Positions 35,038 through 43,096 of a DNA stretch of 64,000 bases are shown piece by piece; the stretch's first letter is position 1; each line of letters opens with the position of its first letter. A program made the translations under genes and the position numbers. The DNA is from a bacterium 1XD42-54. Lineage in GTDB: Bacteria; Bacillota; Clostridia; Lachnospirales; Lachnospiraceae. The notes below the pieces were generated by a model. It saw only the letters and a list, made by a program, of their open reading frames with translations, was not told the origin of the DNA and did no database searches. The DNA lies in NCBI GenBank assembly GCA_003612585.1, contig RAZH01000003.1, forward strand, positions 164,968 through 228,967, given 5' to 3'.

Positions 35038-37203
35038 TTAAACGACCTCTGTATTTTCTTCTAATCTTTCCAAAAGCTTATCCATTTCCTTTTCAAAATC
35101 CTGGCTGTCCTCCCAAAGACAGACCAGTTGCGCCTGCTTCTCTGTATTTTTCAGGACAACGGAATCTTCATCAAAACACAGATAATCCGCTTTCCTTGTC
35201 TCCGGATCCAGTTTCATGTAATGCGGGCTGACACAGAAAAAATCCACCGGGAACTGATATTTGCCCATACAGCTTTCTTTCATATAGGCAAGATATGCAT
35301 CCCTTCGCTCTGCATCCATTTTGCACACGTTATAATACAGGTTGAAAATCGCAGCATCCACATCCAAAGCACGGGAAACTACTGCCAAAAGTTCTCCAAA
35401 ATGAAAATGCTCCTTTTCGCTTACCGGGAACATTCCCCCCGGAATCTCCACTACTACAATATCCGGATTTTCTCTGTCGCAAAGCTCTTTCACATACTTA
35501 TTTAGATTCAGAACTTTCTTTTCAAAGCCTTCTGCTTGGTCCAGGAAAAAGTCCGGAAGCTTCCTGTTACCTGCATTGCATACCGCCGGGTCAACGCCAA
35601 TGCCCAAGACCTGATATCCCTTTGTCCGGATAAATTCGCAGGCTCTGGCAAATGTCGCCGCTTTTGAACACTGTTCCCCCTGGCCAAGCACCACAAGAAC
35701 GGGAATCTCTAATTTTTCCATGCCATAATGCGGAAGTTCTTCTGCCTGAAATGGCTGTTCAGGCTCCGGCACAGCCCTCTTCTCTTCTTTCCTGTCCTTG
35801 TTTTCCTTCTGGCACTCATTAATCACACAATATTCATACAATTCATTGACAAATGTCTGTCTGCTCTTTTGACAGATTTCTAATTTTTTCTCTGCCGTTA
35901 CAAAGCTCTCTTTGTCCCCGCCTTCAATTCTCGCAACACATATTTCACAATTCTGCAGGGCAGGGCAGTTGATGCACTGTTTTTCCGTTAAACGCCCAAG
36001 GTTCAAAATCGGCTCCATTTTAGGAATACACAGTCCCTCATCCACATTTCCAATCGAAAAAGCGGATTCATTTTCTACTACCTTTTCACATGGATAAAAT
36101 GTCCCGTCAACAGACACAAAAATTTTTCGCATTCCCGGTATGCACGGCCCTCCATGATGTACAGACTTTCTCATATACCTTCCTTTTTTGAGTCCATCGA
36201 AAAATTTCTGTTTCATTACACAGGTAGTTCTGAACATCTGGTCTACCTGTTTCTCTTCCAGCATGCCTGCAAGGTACATCAAGGCTTTGAGATACATGTA
36301 TTTTCTGTTTAACCGGAAAGCGTTTTGATAATGAACCCATTCCTGATTTTTCAGATTTGTCTCTTCTACTTCATGATACTGTACCGCATGCTTCGGAATC
36401 AGCTCTGTGTGATCAAAAAATTCTGTTATCTTTTTCAAATCCACTTTGGGATTTAAGGTAATCATAAAGCCGAGATTTTTCCAGAATTCATAATCCTGCT
36501 CTTTTATAACAGCAATATTTTTCATAATCGTATCAAAAGAGCCTTTTCCTGTCCGGAATTTTCTGTTTTGGTCATGCTCTTCTTTCGGGCCGTCCAGACT
36601 TATATGAACAGTAAACTGATTTTCCGAAAGGAATTTCACCACCGACGGAGTCAGAAGCGTCCCGTTTGTTGTCATTGTAAAGGTATATTTTCTTTCACCC
36701 ATGCACTTTTTTATGTAAGAAACGCATTCCCGTATCAGTCCGATTTCCAGAAGAGGTTCCCCGCCATAAAAGGAAAAACACATCTCCCCGATCTCGCTGG
36801 AATGGCTAATAGCATAATCAATCGCCTTTTTGGCTGTCTCAAAAGTCATTTTCTTATCACAGTGTTCTCTTGTGAAATAGTTTCCGGAATATGCGCAGTA
36901 TGCACACCGGAGGTTACACTGCTGAGTCACCTGCAAAACAACCTGCCGTACCCTGCACTTTGCATAATGCTCCAGAAAATCTGTATCCGGGTGGCGGATC
37001 TCCTCCACAACATTCTCCTCCAGGATTCCCATATCACAAAATCTCTGCAACGCAGGGCAATGCTCCTGATCTGTTTTCCCCTGCTCATAAGCACGAAACT
37101 CTTCGAAGCTCTCTCTGTCAACAGGAATGACAGTATGTGTATTCCTGTCATAAATATAAGTTCCTCCGCATGTTTCTATTGTTTTTATAATGACCTTTTT
37201 CAT
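35038..37203 (-). CDS. Radical SAM/SPASM peptide maturase (CcpM-like) with an extra C-terminal domain
   Basis: 721 residues from the ATG at 37203 (GGAGGAGG upstream). Residues 1-80 resemble a peptide-recognition (RRE-like) region. The radical SAM Cys triad is CNLRCAYC (Cys96, 100, 103), with FSFYGGEPLLE and MTTNGTLL following. The SPASM region has C-x-GMRKIFVSVDGTFYPCE and CINCPALQNCEICVA, binding auxiliary FeS clusters. From about residue 480 there is a separate domain of about 240 residues (VLVVLGQGEQCSKAATFARA, DIVVVEIPGGMFPVSE), reminiscent of an alpha/beta nucleotide-binding fold. It resembles the maturase called CcpM. It heads the operon and would act on the Cys-rich peptide. Confidence 0.88.
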   Translation of the reverse strand: MKKVIIKTIETCGGTYIYDRNTHTVIPVDRESFEEFRAYEQGKTDQEHCPALQRFCDMGILEENVVEEIRHPDTDFLEHYAKCRVRQVVLQVTQQCNLRCAYCAYSGNYFTREHCDKKMTFETAKKAIDYAISHSSEIGEMCFSFYGGEPLLEIGLIRECVSYIKKCMGERKYTFTMTTNGTLLTPSVVKFLSENQFTVHISLDGPKEEHDQNRKFRTGKGSFDTIMKNIAVIKEQDYEFWKNLGFMITLNPKVDLKKITEFFDHTELIPKHAVQYHEVEETNLKNQEWVHYQNAFRLNRKYMYLKALMYLAGMLEEKQVDQMFRTTCVMKQKFFDGLKKGRYMRKSVHHGGPCIPGMRKIFVSVDGTFYPCEKVVENESAFSIGNVDEGLCIPKMEPILNLGRLTEKQCINCPALQNCEICVARIEGGDKESFVTAEKKLEICQKSRQTFVNELYEYCVINECQKENKDRKEEKRAVPEPEQPFQAEELPHYGMEKLEIPVLVVLGQGEQCSKAATFARACEFIRTKGYQVLGIGVDPAVCNAGNRKLPDFFLDQAEGFEKKVLNLNKYVKELCDRENPDIVVVEIPGGMFPVSEKEHFHFGELLAVVSRALDVDAAIFNLYYNVCKMDAERRDAYLAYMKESCMGKYQFPVDFFCVSPHYMKLDPETRKADYLCFDEDSVVLKNTEKQAQLVCLWEDSQDFEKEMDKLLERLEENTEVV

Positions 37204-37306
37204 GTGTTCCTCCTCCAAAAAGTAATTTGCTGTCCCAGAGTTTCATCCTTACATTTTATCTGATTCAAACCATGTTTATTAATGATATTTTTTATTATTA
37301 GCTTAT

Positions 37307-37335
37307 ATTTTAACATCGTCTCAAATTGAAGTCAA
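37307..37335 (-). promoter_or_regulatory. Promoter of the RiPP operon
   Basis: On the minus strand TTGACT, a 17-nt spacer and TAAAAT, giving a leader of about 100 nt. This is one of the best promoters in the window. No separate promoter is evident within the operon. Confidence 0.8.
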
Positions 37336-37370
37336 CTTTTATATCCGTCTCTGCACAATCGAGTAGTGGA

Positions 37371-37652
37371 ATGGCCAGAAGCCAGTTTCTCAAACCACAA
37401 AAAGAAAAAATACGCAAAAGCACAGATTTCGGTAAAATCTATTGACGCGAAATATAACATTAGATATAATCCAAAACAAAAAAAGTCCGGTCTCGTTTAT
37501 GATATGCCCTTGAAAGACTATTTATAAAGAATACCGCCGGAGAAAACCGGGCAAAAGGAATCTCTCTTGCCAATGATATTTGCAGAAATTATCGCCGTGA
37601 AGGATTGTTTTTTGATGAAATACTCGACAAGATGAAGAACGAAGGGCAATAA
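37371..37652 (+). pseudogene. Broken small gene upstream of the Fic operon, possibly a lost antitoxin
   Basis: Three short frames follow one another. MARSQFLKPQKEKIRKSTDF (frame from 37371) stops at 37445. DAKYNIRYNPKQKKSGLVYDM continues one frame over and stops at 37527. Then ERLFIKNTAGENRAKGISLA and DICRNYRREGLFFDEILDKM return to the first frame and end at a TAA that overlaps the next ATG (TAATG). Joined, they give one protein of about 95 residues. Two indels would explain the break. The position first in a Fic operon suggests an antitoxin, but no family is recognised. Confidence 0.55.
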
Positions 37653-38065
37653 TGGACGGGTTACAGCTAAAGTTATGTGATATTCAAGGCAGACTGTTTG
37701 AGTTATCTGCCGAAAAGAAGTATGACAGTGCCGCTTTTGTGAAGGCATTTATGACATCCGACACCGCAAAGGCGCTTGACTCCGATTATAACCGGATGCA
37801 GTGGGCAGGTGAAGAATATCTGCTTGAGGAAATTGTGTCTGCCGCAAGCAGTTCATTAATCTCAGGCGGAGAAATATACTCCACTGATATTCTGTACTGG
37901 ATTGGCTACCTCTACCGCTATTGGCATTATTACAGCGGAGAAGACAGCGCAAAAATATATAAACAGGCCCCCGTTGAAACAATGAAACGCAACTATATGA
38001 TATTTCACACAATGGATCCTGTTCTGGCTATCGAGGATTTAAAAGAGATTCATAATCAAACATGA
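37652..38065 (+). CDS. Unknown 137-residue protein upstream of fic
   Basis: No family is recognised. The protein is acidic, probably mostly helical, and rich in Tyr/Trp in the middle (YWIGYLYRYWHYYSG). It has no signal peptide. Its ATG overlaps the stop of the broken upstream frame, and fic starts 15 bp downstream, so the three were one operon. Fic toxins are often held inactive by a small neighbouring protein; this gene is a candidate partner, but I do not see a clear (S/T)xxxE(G/N) inhibitory motif. Confidence 0.7.
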   Translation: MDGLQLKLCDIQGRLFELSAEKKYDSAAFVKAFMTSDTAKALDSDYNRMQWAGEEYLLEEIVSAASSSLISGGEIYSTDILYWIGYLYRYWHYYSGEDSAKIYKQAPVETMKRNYMIFHTMDPVLAIEDLKEIHNQT

Positions 38066-38080
38066 GGATGGAGGTGCGAT

Positions 38081-38689
38081 ATGGCACTTGAAAATAAATT
38101 GGGGCTGACCAGTTCTGCCGATCTTGCCCGTGAGGAAGAACGGATCAGCAAGAAAAAGGCTGCGGAACTTTTTGAAAAAGGAATTCTTGATAAATTAGAA
38201 GCTGGAAAGTTTTCTGCGCTCAAGGCTATTCATAAATATCTATTCGACGAAATTTACGACTTTGCCGGAAAAATCAGAACAGTAAACATTGCAAAAGGCA
38301 GTTTCCGTTTTGCCCCGGTGGTGTACTTGGAAGCGGCACTTGAAAACATTGATAAGATGCCGCAATCAACTTTTGATGAGATTGTAGAAAAGTATGTTGA
38401 AATGAATATCGCCCACCCATTTCGGGAAGGTAACGGACGCAGCGCCCGTATTTGGCTGGATCTGATTTTCAAAACCGAGCTTCACAGGGTCGTTGACTGG
38501 AGCAAGGTAGATAAAGAAGATTATCTTCTTGCTATGGAGCGTAGCCCGATTAAGGATATTGAAATCAAACACCTGCTGAAAAACGCCCTGACGGATGACA
38601 TCAATAGCCGTGAAATCTATATGAAGGGCATCGACCATAGCTACTACTATGAGGGTTATACATCCTTTAAGACAGAGGAAACGCTTTAA
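38081..38689 (+). CDS. Fic-family protein (probable AMP-transferase)
   Basis: 202 residues. The Fic active site is intact: AHPFREGNGRSARIWLD, matching HPFx(D/E)GNGRxxR with the catalytic His. Upstream, IYDFAGKIRTVNIAKGSFRF forms the flap region. Fic proteins usually transfer AMP from ATP to hydroxyl side chains of target proteins such as gyrase or Fic itself. No clear inhibitory helix motif is visible at either end. The N-terminal KLGLTSSADLAREEERISKKKA is typical of a common Firmicute subfamily. GGAGG precedes the ATG. It may act as a toxin if unopposed. Confidence 0.9.
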   Translation: MALENKLGLTSSADLAREEERISKKKAAELFEKGILDKLEAGKFSALKAIHKYLFDEIYDFAGKIRTVNIAKGSFRFAPVVYLEAALENIDKMPQSTFDEIVEKYVEMNIAHPFREGNGRSARIWLDLIFKTELHRVVDWSKVDKEDYLLAMERSPIKDIEIKHLLKNALTDDINSREIYMKGIDHSYYYEGYTSFKTEETL

Positions 38690-38700
38690 TCAGCGTTTCC
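38677..38700. terminator. Hairpin enclosing both stop codons of fic and the convergent ABC ATPase gene
   Basis: GGAAACGCT and AGCGTTTCC form a perfect 9-bp stem around TTAATC. The fic TAA (38687-38689) and the opposite gene's stop (38688-38686) overlap in the loop. No T-run follows on either strand, so termination may be weak or Rho-dependent. Confidence 0.55.
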
Positions 38701-39336
38701 TAAAGGACAAAGCCGCCCTTCCTCCAGCTCATACACACGGTCACACAGGACTTCGATATCCTCCCTGTTATGGCTCGCCAGCAAAATCACCTTTCCCTTT
38801 TCTTTCATTTTCAAAAAAAGAGTCCGCATCTGGGCAACTCCCGCCTTATCCAGACCGTTCATCGGCTCGTCCAGTATCAGAATTGGCGGATCCTCCATGA
38901 TCGCCTGGGCGATCGCAAGCCTCTGCTTCATTCCAAGCGAATAAGTCCCTACATGTTTTCTGGAAGAAGGCTCAAGGCCTACTGTTTCCATCACCGACCG
39001 AAGATATATGCGGTTCATCTTATTACGGATTCCATATAAAAATTCGAGATTTTTCAGTCCACTTTTATTTCTCAAAAATGCCGGTTCTTCTATGATAATT
39101 CCAATTTTTCCACTGATATCATCCACCCTGGCATCATCGCAGGAGATTTCGATTGTACCTGAATCCGGCTGCAAAAAGCCACAGATACACTTGAACAATA
39201 CACTTTTTCCACATCCGTTATACCCAACAAATCCTACAATTTCCCCCGATTTACAGGTAAATGTCACATCCTGTAATACTTTATTATCCCGAAAAGACTT
39301 TTGCAGATTTTCTACTCTGATTGAAACTTCTTTCAT
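38686..39336 (-). CDS. ABC ATPase of an ABC-2/LanFEG-like exporter
   Basis: 216 residues from the ATG at 39336, the last gene of its operon; the track start at 39525 lies inside the upstream membrane gene. Walker A is GYNGCGKSVLFKCI, the signature is YSLGMKQRLAIAQAI, Walker B is ILILDEPMNGLD, and the switch His is in LASHNRED. The LGMKQR form is common in ABC-2 and bacteriocin-immunity (LanF) ATPases. It overlaps the upstream membrane-protein gene by 4 bp and would power the two membrane proteins encoded there. Confidence 0.9.
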   Translation of the reverse strand: MKEVSIRVENLQKSFRDNKVLQDVTFTCKSGEIVGFVGYNGCGKSVLFKCICGFLQPDSGTIEISCDDARVDDISGKIGIIIEEPAFLRNKSGLKNLEFLYGIRNKMNRIYLRSVMETVGLEPSSRKHVGTYSLGMKQRLAIAQAIMEDPPILILDEPMNGLDKAGVAQMRTLFLKMKEKGKVILLASHNREDIEVLCDRVYELEEGRLCPLGNAD

Positions 39337-40205
39337 TCCGTTTCTCCATTCCATTTGAACTGATTTCGATGTACTCCCAATGATGCGATTCCAATGGCTG
39401 CAACAATATAGGCCAAACTCAGGCCAAAAACTACCGTAACAGGCGGCATAGCTGCATAGATATAATTTTTTGTAAAAAACAGCCCGGTCTGCAGCCAGGA
39501 CACCGGCGAGATCATATGCAACCAATAAAAATTATGTATGCCGAATGCCTGTGAACTAAATGGCAGAACAGCCAGAAATCCGACACACGTCAGAGCTACT
39601 GTCCTTCCAAAACAAAGACCAATCCCAAAAAGCAGGAAACCAAGCAATGTAAACACCAAACTATCCAGCCCAAATGCAAGAAGCGCTGCCTGCCATCCGT
39701 CTATCTGCTGAAGAAACGAATAGCTCAGGCCAAATGTTACATCGAACTCCTGCGCTGCATTTGTGAGGGACAGCGTATGGAGCATTTTGCCCCAGGAAAC
39801 CGTCCAGTCAATACGCGGAAGCTGATGCAGCAGTCCCATCAAAAACAAAGAGAGCGTAAAACTAAAACTACTTACCAGGATACTTCCCCGCTGTGCTGCC
39901 GCCCAGCGTCTTTTGCCCACCCGAATCATCTGATACATTCCGTTCCGGTTCAGGTAAGGCGCTCCGGAAAAAAGATAGACTGCTCCCAATCCTACGGCCG
40001 CACACATAAAATCATTTGTCATAACGCTTAAGATAAACCATGGAGAAGCCGGGTAATCAAGTCCCTTTACTGCACGTGCAAGACCCATATAATCTAAGTC
40101 CATTGCCCCAAACAGTAAAATCAATAAAATCCCGGTTCTCATCTGAAAAAAACGATGACGATAGAGCTGAAATGTATACTGAAGCTGTCGCCAGAACTTA
40201 CCCAT
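39333..40205 (-). CDS. Multi-pass membrane protein, permease partner of the ABC ATPase (1)
   Basis: About 290 residues from the ATG at 40205, which has AAGGAGGG upstream. About six hydrophobic segments are present (for example TGILLILLFGAMDL, LGAVYLFSGAPYL, VALTCVGFLAVLPF and VVFGLSLAYIVAAIGIASLG). It overlaps its neighbours on both sides, so it is coupled to the ATPase. No ABC-2 motif stands out, yet the layout of two unlike membrane proteins and one ATPase resembles LanFEG-type immunity exporters. Confidence 0.75.
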   Translation of the reverse strand: MGKFWRQLQYTFQLYRHRFFQMRTGILLILLFGAMDLDYMGLARAVKGLDYPASPWFILSVMTNDFMCAAVGLGAVYLFSGAPYLNRNGMYQMIRVGKRRWAAAQRGSILVSSFSFTLSLFLMGLLHQLPRIDWTVSWGKMLHTLSLTNAAQEFDVTFGLSYSFLQQIDGWQAALLAFGLDSLVFTLLGFLLFGIGLCFGRTVALTCVGFLAVLPFSSQAFGIHNFYWLHMISPVSWLQTGLFFTKNYIYAAMPPVTVVFGLSLAYIVAAIGIASLGVHRNQFKWNGETE

Positions 40206-40980
40206 TCCGTACCCTCCTTTCCACGCTTTTGCAAATGGCGGTCCCAATCAGAACAGATAAAAAAACTCCCAAAAGGAAAATAGCAGCTACTGTCAGCTTA
40301 TCATTTCCGAGTGCATTATAGTTAATCAGGAAAAAATGATCCGGATCCATCAGATATTTTCCACTTCCAAACACAACACTGATTCTGCGGATCAGATGAT
40401 GTGCCATCACCGGAAATGCCAGGACAAGCAACCCATTGGTAGTATACAGGGAAACCAACGCTGCCAAAAGCGCCAAAACAACCGCCCATACACCCTGGCA
40501 TATACTGTGTATCCACAAATACATAAAATAATTTCCGTTTTCAAGCAGTCCGGTGAAACCTCCAAACACAGATAACATCTCCAGTTCTCCGACACCAGCC
40601 TCCCACGGATATCGGCAGCGCAGCAGAAAAATATAGAGCATACGGCCAAATACCATTGAAATCTCCGCCGACACGGCAATCCATATACATTTTGAAATCA
40701 CATAATTTATGGCTTTTCCCCTGGTCAGCGCATATTTTATGTAGCCCTGTTCCATATCCTCCGCAAAACATCGCCCATACGCCAAGGTAGTAAACAGATA
40801 CACCAGAACTGTTGCATTGCTTCCCCAAACCCGGTAAAAACTGCGCAGCACTGAAACCCTAACCTCTGAAAACTGCTCTGCTCCCAACAAATGCACTACA
40901 CATACCCCTATGATTGCTAAAAGCATCTGCCACGAGCCGAAACATCGGTACAGATCCGTTCTCCAATATCTCGTTTTCAT
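40198..40980 (-). CDS. Multi-pass membrane protein, permease partner of the ABC ATPase (2)
   Basis: 260 residues with about six membrane segments (LLAIIGVCVVHLLG, VLVYLFTTLAYG, VWAVVLALLAALVSLY, AAIFLLGVFLSVLIG). The cytoplasmic stretch CFAEDMEQGYIKYALTRG resembles ABC-2 permeases that carry an (E/D)xxxG(t) element after the second segment. The start overlaps the lipoprotein gene by 4 bp. It probably forms the channel together with the next membrane protein. Confidence 0.75.
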   Translation of the reverse strand: MKTRYWRTDLYRCFGSWQMLLAIIGVCVVHLLGAEQFSEVRVSVLRSFYRVWGSNATVLVYLFTTLAYGRCFAEDMEQGYIKYALTRGKAINYVISKCIWIAVSAEISMVFGRMLYIFLLRCRYPWEAGVGELEMLSVFGGFTGLLENGNYFMYLWIHSICQGVWAVVLALLAALVSLYTTNGLLVLAFPVMAHHLIRRISVVFGSGKYLMDPDHFFLINYNALGNDKLTVAAIFLLGVFLSVLIGTAICKSVERRVRNG

Positions 40981-42059
40981 GCAACAATCTCCTTTCCGGA
41001 AACTGCATCTACCAGCATTGTGATTGTATATTCCCCTTCATCTGATTTTTCTGTAACATGGAAAAGCCAGGCCGGAATCGTAAAATAATCCCTCTCCTTT
41101 TCTCCCTGAACCACCGTCTGATATAAAGTGGCATCCATCACAAGATAATCCACCTCGTTCAAAATCGCATTGTATTTATCCGCAACAGTTGCCGTAATCT
41201 GAGAAAAATCTTTCAATTGCAACGTCTCTTCTTCCGCTTTAAACCTAAAATAGTAATCAACCTGCAGGTCCTCCAAGCCTCTGCGTGACCAGAGCACACG
41301 GATCGGTGCATTCATATCATTATTATCCGGAAACACATATTTGTGATAAACCGGAAGCCCCTGCCACGTCTGATGCATTACATAATAATATGCATCATCC
41401 TCTCTAGTCCAGGATTCTTTGTAATACTCACTGGTAATATTCCCCGTATGATCCTCCCATACTTCCTTTTCTTCCATCAAAGTATGCGGCAAGGTAAAGC
41501 CTGAAACAAGACATCCTTCCGTCGTTATTCCGATTTTTTGCAAGGTTTCCCTTACTGCATCCAGAGCCTCATTTGCTGACATCCCGTCCAGATCTTCTTT
41601 CCCTACATATTCTTCCGGCAAATTATCACGATCATCATAGTGTATAGCCGCACGGTAATAGTATGCGTCTGGCGTATTATACACCACACTTCCGCCAGCT
41701 GATAAATTGTAAAAATCCTCTGTCAGCAAATGAAAATACCCCGGCTCTCCCTCACCACCTTTTTCTTCTACCTTCTCCTTTATCTTCTTTTCTTCCAAGC
41801 CATCCAGAAAAACAGCTTTTACTGTCTCTACATCCGGAAGCTGAAGCTGCACGCGGCCCGCCTTTAAATTTTCCAGCTGCACGCCGTCCGCTATCTCAAG
41901 CCCAGCATCAAATGTAACCTTTTCTATCGTATTTTCATAATGTTCCGGGAACTCACAAATTTCCTGTATAACATCTTCAGCTTGTCTTGGACGGCCTGTA
42001 CAGCCGCCCAGCAATAATACTGATCCTATAAGTAATAATTTCAAATATTTTCTAGTCAT
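40977..42059 (-). CDS. Lipoprotein of the ABC/BlaI module
   Basis: 360 residues with a lipobox (LLLIGSVLLLGGC) at the N-terminus, so it is anchored on the outer face of the membrane. The mature part is rich in charged and aromatic residues. It contains an EALDAVRETLQKIGI segment and a C-terminal YTITMLVDAVSGKEI, which resembles the ends of PepSY- or YycH/YycI-like domains. I do not recognise a family with certainty. Its position before the two membrane genes suggests a substrate-binding or sensing subunit. Confidence 0.8.
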   Translation of the reverse strand: MTRKYLKLLLIGSVLLLGGCTGRPRQAEDVIQEICEFPEHYENTIEKVTFDAGLEIADGVQLENLKAGRVQLQLPDVETVKAVFLDGLEEKKIKEKVEEKGGEGEPGYFHLLTEDFYNLSAGGSVVYNTPDAYYYRAAIHYDDRDNLPEEYVGKEDLDGMSANEALDAVRETLQKIGITTEGCLVSGFTLPHTLMEEKEVWEDHTGNITSEYYKESWTREDDAYYYVMHQTWQGLPVYHKYVFPDNNDMNAPIRVLWSRRGLEDLQVDYYFRFKAEEETLQLKDFSQITATVADKYNAILNEVDYLVMDATLYQTVVQGEKERDYFTIPAWLFHVTEKSDEGEYTITMLVDAVSGKEIVA

Positions 42060-42071
42060 ACTAGTCTCCGA

Positions 42072-42470
42072 TTATGGTGTATAAGCTCCTGTCAGCTGAA
42101 CTCTGGGACCATATCCATTCAAATATTCACCTTCCATATAATAAAGCTCGCCATGTGGTACTGTAGTGTTATACGCTGCTGATTGTGTAGCTCCAACAAT
42201 AATCATCGTCCCATAAGGAGTATAGTATTGATTCGGCTTATATAAATGTTTTGATTTTGCTATTATCAATGTACTCGAATCTGATGAACTATACCCAGTT
42301 ACATAAAAGTAATTGTCCTGGTCATATGGATTCTTCTCTGCCCTTTTTGAAATAGGATCGGGAGAGCTCCCTCCCATCGTAATATTAAACGATACAGTTT
42401 GGGCCATTACTGTCATTGACATGGTCAAAAGTCCAATAATTGTTAAAATAGCAAAAATTTTTTTCTTCAT
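42072..42470 (-). CDS. Small secreted protein at the head of the ABC module
   Basis: 132 residues. A signal peptide (MKKKIFAILTIIGLLTMSMTVMAQ, cut likely after VMA) leaves a mature protein of about 108 residues. That part is rich in Tyr, Ser and Gly, with no Cys, and ends LTGAYTP. The ordering (secreted protein, lipoprotein, two membrane proteins, ATPase) recalls bacteriocin loci such as lactococcin 972-like ones, but the sequence does not show that family's pattern. Function unknown. It is divergent from the BlaI-type repressor and likely controlled by it. Confidence 0.75.
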   Translation of the reverse strand: MKKKIFAILTIIGLLTMSMTVMAQTVSFNITMGGSSPDPISKRAEKNPYDQDNYFYVTGYSSSDSSTLIIAKSKHLYKPNQYYTPYGTMIIVGATQSAAYNTTVPHGELYYMEGEYLNGYGPRVQLTGAYTP

Positions 42471-42575
42471 GTTTTACCTCCCTCGCTCATTCGTCTTTTC
42501 TGTTAATTACTTCTTTTTCTAGCATATTTTACACCATTGGTTTCATTCTCCTTTCTTTTTAATAGTAATATTTTT

Positions 42576-42598
42576 TATTAGTTGCGAATATTCTAATA
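42576..42598. promoter_or_regulatory. Candidate operator between the ABC module and the BlaI-type repressor
   Basis: TATTAG and CTAATA form an inverted repeat with 11 bp between the arms, in the 224-bp divergent region. BlaI/MecI/CopY repressors bind such palindromes, though the usual TACA/TGTA core is not present here. On the plus strand TTGACA (42636-42641) with TAAATT 17 nt later is a possible promoter for the repressor. Confidence 0.4.
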
Positions 42599-42694
42599 GT
42601 TTTTCTTGAATTTGTTAGCAGCTGATATTTTTTATTGACACTTTTCCCTATTTATTATAAAATTTAAGAAAAACTGATTGGAGGTGAACCTTTT

Positions 42695-43093
42695 GTGAAA
42701 AAGAAATTCGCACTGACTCCCAGCGAAGAGCGTGTCATGGAACTTTTGTGGCAGAAAAAACGTCCCATGACCAGTGTGGAATTAGCGGAGCATGCGGAAG
42801 AAGAGCAATGGAAAAGCAGTTATGTCTATATCCTGATCCGTTCTCTTTTGAAAAAAGGCATGATCGAAGTCTGTGGATCTGTCCAATATGCGTCTCAGTA
42901 TGCAAGACAGTTTCGCCCGCTTCTCACCAAAGAAGAATATGCTGCAAAGCTGGCTCTGTCCCTTAATCTGAATTCCAGCTCTGTCTCAAAGGTAGCTGTT
43001 GCACTGGCTGAGGGAGCTTCCGCAGATTCTGAACAGATCATTGCGCAGCTTGAAGATATGATTCAGCAGCTTCGCCAGAAAGCGGAGGAATAG
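42695..43093 (+). CDS. BlaI/MecI/CopY-family repressor
   Basis: 132 residues from a GTG with GGAGGTG upstream. The N-terminal winged helix has LTPSEERVMELLWQKKRPMT, WKSSYVYILIRSLLKKGMIEV, the typical BlaI pattern. The C-terminal helical part is the dimerisation region that BlaR1-type proteases cut. The next gene, 3 bp downstream, is the M56 protease. It probably represses this operon, and the divergent secreted protein-ABC operon, until a signal is sensed. No beta-lactamase gene is nearby. Confidence 0.9.
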   Translation: MKKKFALTPSEERVMELLWQKKRPMTSVELAEHAEEEQWKSSYVYILIRSLLKKGMIEVCGSVQYASQYARQFRPLLTKEEYAAKLALSLNLNSSSVSKVAVALAEGASADSEQIIAQLEDMIQQLRQKAEE

Positions 43094-43096
43094 CGT

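Noticed and set aside
42072-42470. Secreted 132-residue protein as a lactococcin 972-type bacteriocin
   Set aside because: The gene order is similar, but the sequence pattern of that family is not visible.
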